The position numbers and the translations under genes were made by a program. This document shows, one piece after another, positions 1-5,524 of a stretch of 12,821 nucleotides of DNA. The first letter of the stretch is position 1. Each line of letters begins with the position of its first letter. The stretch lies in assembly GCA_002298885.1 (NCBI GenBank), contig DBMK01000159.1, positions 6,952-19,772 of the forward strand, read 5' to 3'. The stretch is from Anaerolineaceae bacterium UBA700. Its GTDB lineage: Bacteria > Chloroflexota > Anaerolineae > Anaerolineales > Anaerolineaceae. The notes under the pieces are model-generated. The model searched no databases. It saw only the letters and a list, made by a program, of their open reading frames with translations, and was not told the DNA's origin.

Positions 1-68
1 CGGGCGGTGCCAGGGCAGGTGTGTGGGGAAAAGGCTTCTCTCAAACAAGTTATTAATAGATAATGTGC

Positions 69-74
69 TATGAT
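69..74 (+). promoter_or_regulatory. possible -10 box upstream of the lamin-tail gene
   Basis: TATGAT lies 17 bases before the ATG at 92, inside an AT-rich patch (50-75) that contrasts with the GC-rich surroundings. A second candidate, GATAAT at 59-64, overlaps the same patch. No convincing -35 box was found at the expected distance from either, so this is a weak composition-based call. Confidence 0.25.
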
Positions 75-91
75 TCTGGTAAGGACTCAGC

Positions 92-634
92 ATGAAAAGC
101 TTTCGACGCGCCATCCCTTTCATCATTTTGAACATCATCATCTCCGCAGCCACAACGCTGGCGGTTTTATCCCTGTGGGGAGGCGGTTTGCGCCTCAACC
201 TGCCCCAGTCAAACCCGTCTGCGTCCTCTGCAGACCCCACGTCCCTGGCCAAGACGCTCTCCCAGGCCGAAGCCAACCCGCCGCAGGTGCAGCCGGCGAC
301 CACCGCGCTGCCCGATTCGAGCGGCAGGGTGATCGATATTACGGACGTCGTCGGACCTGGGGACATCAACAACGAAGCCGTGCTGCTGCGGCGCCTGGGC
401 GACGGCGATCTGAACCTTTCTGGATGGCAAATCGACGACAAGGCCGGACACAAGTTCATTTTTCCCGATTTCGTGCTGAATAAGGGCGGGGCAGTGCAGG
501 TAAACACGCGCGTAGGCACCAATACGGCCATCAGCCTGTTCTGGAATTTGCAGGAAGCGGTCTGGGCCAGCGGGAAGACGGTGACCGTGCAGGATGCGCA
601 GGGCAACCTCCAGGCGTCTTTTTCGATCAAGTAG
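92..634 (+). CDS. membrane-anchored lamin tail domain (LTD) protein
   Basis: This 180-residue protein has one hydrophobic N-terminal segment at about residues 8-30, preceded by basic residues (MKSFRR), so it is probably a signal anchor or uncleaved signal peptide. A Ser/Pro/Ala-rich spacer of about 45 residues follows. Residues about 80-180 match the lamin tail domain pattern: I-T-DVVGPGDINNEAVLL, then LNLSGWQIDD, a G-H-KFIFP strand, a GGAVQVNTRVGT strand and LFWN....AVW near the end. This is the immunoglobulin-like fold common in secreted bacterial proteins. The start at ATG 92 is supported by AAGGA at 81-85, six bases upstream. It precedes dnaX by 36 bases on the same strand, but nothing ties it to replication. 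It probably acts at the outer face of the membrane, binding a protein or surface polymer. The domain call is fairly sure; the role is unknown. Confidence 0.8.
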   Translation: MKSFRRAIPFIILNIIISAATTLAVLSLWGGGLRLNLPQSNPSASSADPTSLAKTLSQAEANPPQVQPATTALPDSSGRVIDITDVVGPGDINNEAVLLRRLGDGDLNLSGWQIDDKAGHKFIFPDFVLNKGGAVQVNTRVGTNTAISLFWNLQEAVWASGKTVTVQDAQGNLQASFSIK

Positions 635-654
635 CTTAAAATTTGCAATAAGGA

Positions 655-660
655 TACAAT
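655..660 (+). promoter_or_regulatory. possible -10 box for dnaX
   Basis: TACAAT sits ten bases before the dnaX ATG, in the only AT-rich stretch of the 36-base gap after the lamin-tail gene. If used, transcription would start about 4 bases before the start codon, giving an almost leaderless message. No good -35 match is visible at 17 bases. AGGA at 662-665 lies five bases before the ATG and would be the ribosome site on a longer message from upstream. Confidence 0.3.
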
Positions 661-670
661 CAGGATCGGT

Positions 671-2401
671 ATGTCACAGGCACTCTACCGCAAATGGCGG
701 CCGCGATTATGGGACCAGGTGGTCGGGCAGGACCACATCGTGCGCACACTGCAAAATGCAATCCGCAGCGAGCATGTTGGGCATGCATACCTGTTCGCCG
801 GGCCGCGCGGCACGGGCAAAACCACCACTGCCCGCCTGCTGGCCAAGGCGGTCAACTGCCTGGAAGCCGACGTGCAAAAGCGCCCGTGCGACCACTGTGA
901 GCACTGCCAGTCGGTCAATGAAGGGCGTTTCCTCGACATGATTGAGATCGACGCCGCCTCCAACACCAGCGTTGACGACGTGCGCGACCTGCGCGACAAA
1001 ATCAACTACGCCCCATCGCAAGGGCGGTTCAAAGTCTACATCATCGACGAAGTCCACATGCTTTCGACGGCGGCCTTCAACGCCCTGCTGAAAACCCTGG
1101 AAGAACCTCCGCCGCACGCTATCTTCATCCTGGCTACCACCGAGATCCACAAAATCCCAGCGACCGTGCTCTCGCGCTGCCAGCGCCACGAATTCCGCCG
1201 CATTCCGGTAAACGAGATCGTCGGGCAGCTCAAAATGTTGTGCAAGCAGGAGAAGATCGAGGTCGACGACGACGCCCTGACCTTGATTGCGCGCCAATCG
1301 ACCGGCAGCATGCGCGATGCCATCAGCCTGCTCGACCAGCTCGCCTCGATGGGCGGGCACATCAACCTGGGCAGCGCCCAAAAGGTGCTCGGCACGGCCA
1401 CCAACCAGCTCGTCATCGAGCTGGTGGACGCCATCCAGGCCCGCAGCGCCGGCCAGGGATTGAACTGCATCCATGCCGCCCTGGACAGCGGCAGCGATCC
1501 ACGCCAGTTTGCCCGTCAGATGGTCGATTATTTGCGTGGCTTGCTGTTGATTTCGCTGGGGAACCCCGACCAGGTCGAGGCCACCCCCGAGACGCGCCAG
1601 CAAATGCAGCGCCACGCCCAGGCTTTCGAGCTGCCTCGCCTGGTCGAGACCATCCGCCTGTTCAACAACGCCGCGATCGACACGCGTTCCGGCTGGCAGC
1701 CGGGACTGCTGCTGGAGCTGGCCCTGGCCGAAGCCATCGAGGAAAAGGCCGCGCTGCCCGCGCCGGCCGTAGGAGTTGAACATCCGGCGGCGTCCGCTGC
1801 ACCGAGAAATACAGCGCCCGATAAACCGGTCGTAACTGCCCCGGTGGCCTCGGCACCTGCAGCCAAACCGCCCTCTGACGAGTCCAAACCCACAAAACCC
1901 GCGCTTGAAGCTGAAAAGCATGCACCTGCAGCGGAGGCAAGCCAACCGGCCGAACAGCATTCAAAGAAGGCCAGCCATGCCGCAGAATCTCCTAAGGATG
2001 TTAAGGCGGAAACGGCTCAACCTGTATCGGCGCCCGGACAGGCCCAGAAATATACCTTCCAGGACATTCTGCACAACTGGACAAAGATCCGGGCGGTGGT
2101 CAAGAAGGCCCAGGTCCAGACCGAAGGCCTGATGAATACCTGCAAGCCGTTGACTTTGAAGGACGGGGTGCTGATCCTGGGTTTTTCGACCGATATATTA
2201 AAGAAGAAGATGGAAGCGGGCAACAATGTGCTGGTGATCCGCCAGGGCATCTATCAGGTGATGGGGTGCGAGGTGCCGGTACTGTGCGTGGTGATGAGCA
2301 ACAAATCTGGCACAGATTTGCCCTCCGACTTCGACGTCGAAGGCGATGGGATCGTTGGGACAGCCCTCAACCTGGGCGGGAAGATTGTGCAGAAGGATTG
2401 A
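671..2401 (+). CDS. dnaX: DNA polymerase III subunit gamma/tau
   Basis: DnaX is the clamp-loader ATPase that places the sliding clamp on DNA and tethers polymerase III. The 576-residue product starts with MSQALYRKWRP, typical of the family. Walker A is GPRGTGKT at about residues 44-51. The zinc module uses C63, C73, C76 and C79. Walker B is IIDEVH at 124-129, followed by the family motif NALLKTLEEPP, sensor 1 (LATTE, about 154-158) and the SRC arginine-finger motif at 168-170. GSMRDAISLLDQ is the sensor 2 region, and the collar domain follows to about 355. Residues about 357-457 are a Pro/Ala/Lys-rich linker. Residues 459-576 (from KYTFQDILHNW) are a tau-type C-terminal domain, so full-length tau is encoded. 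I see no A-AAA-AAG-type slippery site with a following stem, so a shorter gamma form is not predicted from this sequence. ybaB and recR follow, the usual order. AGGA at 662-665 supports the start. Confidence 0.97.
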   Translation: MSQALYRKWRPRLWDQVVGQDHIVRTLQNAIRSEHVGHAYLFAGPRGTGKTTTARLLAKAVNCLEADVQKRPCDHCEHCQSVNEGRFLDMIEIDAASNTSVDDVRDLRDKINYAPSQGRFKVYIIDEVHMLSTAAFNALLKTLEEPPPHAIFILATTEIHKIPATVLSRCQRHEFRRIPVNEIVGQLKMLCKQEKIEVDDDALTLIARQSTGSMRDAISLLDQLASMGGHINLGSAQKVLGTATNQLVIELVDAIQARSAGQGLNCIHAALDSGSDPRQFARQMVDYLRGLLLISLGNPDQVEATPETRQQMQRHAQAFELPRLVETIRLFNNAAIDTRSGWQPGLLLELALAEAIEEKAALPAPAVGVEHPAASAAPRNTAPDKPVVTAPVASAPAAKPPSDESKPTKPALEAEKHAPAAEASQPAEQHSKKASHAAESPKDVKAETAQPVSAPGQAQKYTFQDILHNWTKIRAVVKKAQVQTEGLMNTCKPLTLKDGVLILGFSTDILKKKMEAGNNVLVIRQGIYQVMGCEVPVLCVVMSNKSGTDLPSDFDVEGDGIVGTALNLGGKIVQKD

Positions 2402-2443
2402 GATTTTTTTACGGGCTATAACGCTGAACACTTAGGATTAATC

Positions 2444-2449
2444 AGGAGG
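2444..2449 (+). promoter_or_regulatory. strong ribosome binding site of ybaB
   Basis: A perfect AGGAGG lies five bases before the ATG at 2455. It is the best Shine-Dalgarno match in the window and fixes the start. It suggests that the small nucleoid protein is translated more strongly than its neighbours dnaX and recR. Confidence 0.75.
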
Positions 2450-2454
2450 AGCAA

Positions 2455-2799
2455 ATGTCAAAAGGATTCAATAGACCACCGGGCGGTGGCGGCGGCGGAA
2501 TGGGCGGCATGATGGGCCAGCTCAAGAAGATGCAGGAACAAATGGCGCTCATCCAGGCCCAACTGGCCGAAGAAACGGTAACCGCCAGCGTGGGCGGCGG
2601 CGCAGTAAAGGTGACCATGACCGGCGACCAACATTGTAAAGCCGTGGTCATCGACCCCGATCTGCTCAAGGATGCCGACGCCGAAATGCTGCAAGACCTG
2701 ATCTTGAGCGCTGTCAGCATGGCGCTGGACCAATCGCGCGCCCTACAGGCTGAGCGCATGGGGCCGCTGGCTGGCGGAATGGGCGGATTAGGCTTCTAA
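2455..2799 (+). CDS. ybaB: YbaB/EbfC family nucleoid-associated protein
   Basis: This 114-residue protein belongs to the YbaB/EbfC family of small dimeric DNA-binding proteins, which sit between dnaX and recR in many bacteria. The core starts at MMGQLKKMQEQMALIQAQLAEETV (long first helix), followed by the strand region ASVGGGAVKVTMTGDQHCKAVVIDP and the helix ADAEMLQDLILSAVSMALDQS. This is the family's order of helix, sheet and helix. The N-terminus carries a Gly-rich stretch (about residues 9-20) and the C-terminus a short GGMGGLGF tail, so it is slightly longer than the usual 100-110 residues. It begins 53 bases after the dnaX stop and ends five bases before recR. The neighbours and sequence agree. 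Its role is probably structural or regulatory on DNA, with a proposed link to recombination that is not proven. Confidence 0.95.
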   Translation: MSKGFNRPPGGGGGGMGGMMGQLKKMQEQMALIQAQLAEETVTASVGGGAVKVTMTGDQHCKAVVIDPDLLKDADAEMLQDLILSAVSMALDQSRALQAERMGPLAGGMGGLGF

Positions 2800-2804
2800 C
2801 ACCC

Positions 2805-3413
2805 ATGCCCGTCCTGCCTGAGCCCATTCAGAACCTGATCAACGCGTTCGAACGCCTGCCGGGAATCGGACCCAAATCGGCCTCCCGGCTGGTCTTTTTC
2901 CTGTTGCGCGCTCCGGACGAAGTCAGCCTCCAGCTCGCCGAAGCGGTCCAGGAGCTGAAGTCCACCACCGGCCAGTGCCCGGTGTGTTTTAATATTACCC
3001 GCGCCGACCAACCGCAGTGCGAGATCTGCGCCGACGCCAAGCGGGACGATTCGATCCTGTGCGTGGTCGAGGAACCGCTGGACGTGCTGGCCCTGGAGCG
3101 CACCGGCGGCTTCGCCGGGCGCTACCACGTGCTCCACGGCGTGCTTTCGCCGATCGAGGGCATTGGTCCGGAGGACTTGAAGATTGCGCCCCTGCTGCAG
3201 CGGGTGCGCGGCGGTGCGATCCGGGAGGTGTTGGTGGCGACCAACCCAAGTATGGAAGGCGACGCCACCGCCCTTTACCTGCGGCAACAACTGCTGCCGC
3301 TGGGGGTGCGTGTCACCCGCCTGGCGCGCGGGCTGCCGGTAGGCAGTGACCTCGAATACGCCGACCAAAATACTATCCTGCGCGCCCTGGCCGGGCGGCA
3401 GGAAATGAGCTAA
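2805..3413 (+). CDS. recR: recombination mediator protein RecR
   Basis: RecR acts with RecO (and RecF) to load RecA on single-stranded DNA coated with SSB at gaps. The 202 residues match the usual length of about 200. The helix-hairpin-helix is LPGIGPKSASRLVFFLL (about residues 18-34). The zinc finger uses C58, C61, C72 and C75. The Toprim domain runs from about residue 83 (ILCVVEEPLDV, acidic residues E89/E90) through ATNPSMEGDATALYL (about 145-159). The C-terminal VTRLARGLPVGSDLEYAD is a hallmark of the family. It starts five bases after the ybaB stop and has no close Shine-Dalgarno; the nearest AGG is about 15 bases upstream, within ybaB. Translational coupling to ybaB is therefore likely. 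All expected motifs are present and there is no sign of damage. Confidence 0.97.
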   Translation: MPVLPEPIQNLINAFERLPGIGPKSASRLVFFLLRAPDEVSLQLAEAVQELKSTTGQCPVCFNITRADQPQCEICADAKRDDSILCVVEEPLDVLALERTGGFAGRYHVLHGVLSPIEGIGPEDLKIAPLLQRVRGGAIREVLVATNPSMEGDATALYLRQQLLPLGVRVTRLARGLPVGSDLEYADQNTILRALAGRQEMS

Positions 3414-3443
3414 ACACCGGGGAATTTTCTGCGCAGCAAACCC

Positions 3444-5456
3444 TTGTTTCCATTGCACTCCTGCCTGAGCGCGGTTTGGGGCGTTTTGCTTGTGCTTGCT
3501 CTGAGCGCGTGCAGCGCCGGGGCGCTCGGGTACAAGCCCACGCCCACCTTTCCAAAATTCTCGACACCAACCGCTGCCTCGACACCGAGCATGCCGGCAA
3601 TCCAAGGCACACAGCCACCCGAATCCACCGCCGCGCCCGCCGCGGCCCAAATTCCCGCCCCGAAAACTCCTTTAGCGACTGAAAAGATCACTGCCGCCAA
3701 CCTGGCCCGCCTGCGCCAGGTATCCAGTTGGGGCCGCGGCACCATCCAGAGCCTGGCCGTCTCGAAGGACGGTGGGCTGGCGGCCTTTGTCACCCGGCAG
3801 GGAATCGCCCTGTATGATACCGTAACGTTCCGGGAAACAGGCTATATCGAAATCGAGGGCGGCTTCCCAAAAATCGCCTTTTCCCCGGACGGGCAAACCC
3901 TGGCAGCTGCCGATAACAATTCGCACATCTCCCTCTTCCGGGTGAAAGATGGAGCCATCCTGCGCGTCATCGACCCCGGGGAAGTCGGGCAGCCGCTTGC
4001 ACTCTCCTTTTTTCCCGACGGGACGACCCTGTACCTGGGCACGAGCCTCGAGCTGGCCGCCCTTTGGGACACACTGACCGGCAAGCTGGTGCACCGCTGG
4101 ATCACCAGCGGCGGCAGCGCCATGGCCGCCTCCCCCGATGGTTACTACCTGGTTTCGGCCAATTACGAGGGCAACCTTTACATTTTTACCGCCAACGACG
4201 GCAAGAGCCTGGGGCGGCTGTGGCGTGACTCCAACCCCGAATGCGCCCAGTTTGGACCCGATTCGCAGGTGCTGGCGGCTTGCTACGGCGACCACGCCAT
4301 CGGCTTGTGGAACGTGATGGATGGAAAGGCCCTGTTCACCCTGGACGGCCACACCGACCGGGTGGCGGCAACCGCCTTTTCGCCGGACGGAAAGCTGCTC
4401 GCTTCGGCAAGCTGGGATAAGACGCTGAAGCTGTGGGACACAACCCGCGGCGAAGAGATCGCCTCGCTGGAAGGGCACACCGGGCGCGTCTTGCAGGTGG
4501 CCTTCGCCAACCGGGGCAGGTCGCTGATCAGCGCCTCCGAGGACGGCACGGTGCGCGTGTGGAGCATTCCGGATGGCCGGCTTCTCAAAACCATCGACGA
4601 TTTTATCCCCCTCGGCCGGGCGTTATTCTCTCCGGACGGTAGGACGGTCGCCACAGGCGTCGAGGACGGCGCCTGGCGCATTTGGAATAGTTCCGATGGC
4701 AGCCTGGTGCGCTCGGCGGCCGCCCACCCGGGCGGGATCAGCGCGCTGGCTTTCGCCCCGGACAGCAGCACGTTGGTAACCGGCGGGATCGACCAGGCTG
4801 TGCGGGCGTGGCGCGTGGCGGATGGGACGCTGCTTTGGGAGCGCACGGCAAACGACAGTTGGATCAACAGCCTGGACATTTCGCCGGATGGCAGGCTGGC
4901 GGCATCCAGCATGAGCGGCAGCGCAAGCGTGCAGGTGTTGTCGCTGGCGGATGGAACGTCGGTCCAAAAGATCAACACCGGCGGTGACGCCGTGCTTAAA
5001 GTGCGTTTCGATCCTCGCGGCGGGAGCCTGTGGAGCGCAGCTATGGACGGCAGCCTGAAGCAGTGGCGGGTCGATGATGGCAGCCTCCTGGCAACCCTCA
5101 AGGACAGCGGACCGTTCCTCTCGTCCCTGGCGTTTACGCCGGATGGGCAGTGGCTGGCGGCCGGCGGCGACGACCGCCGTATCGACCTGTGGAAGCTGGA
5201 CGGCAGCAGACTGCATCGCATTTTCGACGGGATCAAGGATGGCGGCGTCTCCGGGCTGGCCTTTGCGCCCGAGGGCGAGCTGCTGTTTGCCACCTACTGG
5301 GACAAATCCCTGCGCATCTACACCGTCCCCGACGGCGGCGAGCTGCGCCGCATCGATTTCCCCTTCACCGTGCGCGACCTCTCCGTCTCGCCCAACGGCG
5401 CTCTTTTGGCACTCAGCCTGGAAGATGGGACAGTTCGAATCTGGGGGGTAAAGTAG
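3444..5456 (+). CDS. lipoprotein with two WD40-type beta-propellers
   Basis: The 670-residue protein starts with a hydrophobic stretch ending in LSAC. This is a lipobox with C23 as the lipidated cysteine, so the protein is exported and membrane-tethered. A Pro/Thr/Ala-rich spacer (about 25-80) leads to 14 consecutive blades of about 40 residues. Blades carry SPDG or PDG turns and end in patterns such as LWD, VWS or IWN; the clearest are HTDRVAATAFSPDGKLLASA and the next one. Fourteen blades fit two seven-bladed propellers. No enzyme motif is visible, so a scaffold or binding role outside the cytoplasm is likely. The start is uncertain. TTG at 3444 gives an n-region with no Arg or Lys. CTG at 3429 would add MRSKP, giving the usual basic n-region, and has GGGGA five bases upstream. 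The recR stop at 3411 is in the same frame and limits any earlier start. The gene ends at the hairpin at 5456. Confidence 0.88.
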   Translation: MFPLHSCLSAVWGVLLVLALSACSAGALGYKPTPTFPKFSTPTAASTPSMPAIQGTQPPESTAAPAAAQIPAPKTPLATEKITAANLARLRQVSSWGRGTIQSLAVSKDGGLAAFVTRQGIALYDTVTFRETGYIEIEGGFPKIAFSPDGQTLAAADNNSHISLFRVKDGAILRVIDPGEVGQPLALSFFPDGTTLYLGTSLELAALWDTLTGKLVHRWITSGGSAMAASPDGYYLVSANYEGNLYIFTANDGKSLGRLWRDSNPECAQFGPDSQVLAACYGDHAIGLWNVMDGKALFTLDGHTDRVAATAFSPDGKLLASASWDKTLKLWDTTRGEEIASLEGHTGRVLQVAFANRGRSLISASEDGTVRVWSIPDGRLLKTIDDFIPLGRALFSPDGRTVATGVEDGAWRIWNSSDGSLVRSAAAHPGGISALAFAPDSSTLVTGGIDQAVRAWRVADGTLLWERTANDSWINSLDISPDGRLAASSMSGSASVQVLSLADGTSVQKINTGGDAVLKVRFDPRGGSLWSAAMDGSLKQWRVDDGSLLATLKDSGPFLSSLAFTPDGQWLAAGGDDRRIDLWKLDGSRLHRIFDGIKDGGVSGLAFAPEGELLFATYWDKSLRIYTVPDGGELRRIDFPFTVRDLSVSPNGALLALSLEDGTVRIWGVK

Positions 5457-5524
5457 CAGATTCTTGATAAAAAATCAGGCCGGCTGGCGTTGCCAGCCGG
5501 CCTAATTTTTTATCAAGAATCTGC
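5456..5524. terminator. long bidirectional intrinsic terminator
   Basis: The arms are 5456-5488 and 5492-5524. The inner GC-rich stem is 12 bp (AGGCCGGCTGGC, loop GTT at 5489-5491). Next comes one C-A mismatch (5476/5504), then a further 20 bp of perfect pairing (5456-5475 with 5505-5524). The outer part contains an A6 run on the left and a T6 run on the right, so each strand reads as stem plus U-tract. It sits exactly between the convergent stops: the lipoprotein stop is at 5454-5456, and the ATPase stop and last codons lie inside the right arm. It should end both transcripts. Confidence 0.92.

Noticed and set aside
1..63. Tail of an upstream gene at the left edge (plus frames open to stops at 54-56, 61-63 or 71-73)
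   Set aside because: All three plus frames are open for a short distance by chance. The one ending at 54-56 (GGARAGVWGKGFSQTSY) looks slightly protein-like, but 17 codons are too few to decide.
707..1960. Long minus-strand open frame (417 codons) opposite dnaX
   Set aside because: It lies wholly opposite a clear dnaX, has the Arg/Gly/Gln/Val-rich composition of a GC-rich shadow frame, and shows no recognisable domain.
671..2401. Programmed frameshift in dnaX that makes a gamma form
   Set aside because: No A-AAA-AAG-type heptamer followed by a stem was found; A-runs such as those near 1741 and 2200 are short and lack a nearby stop-generating context that I could confirm.
2398..2422. Possible promoter before ybaB (TTGAGA and TATAAC)
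   Set aside because: The spacing between the boxes is only 13 bases. The strong AGGAGG site is enough to explain expression from the dnaX transcript.
4283..5293. Minus-strand open frame (336 codons) opposite the WD40 gene
   Set aside because: The periodic PSG/SGE patterns are the complement of the repeated SPDG turns of the propeller, so it is a shadow of the plus-strand repeats.
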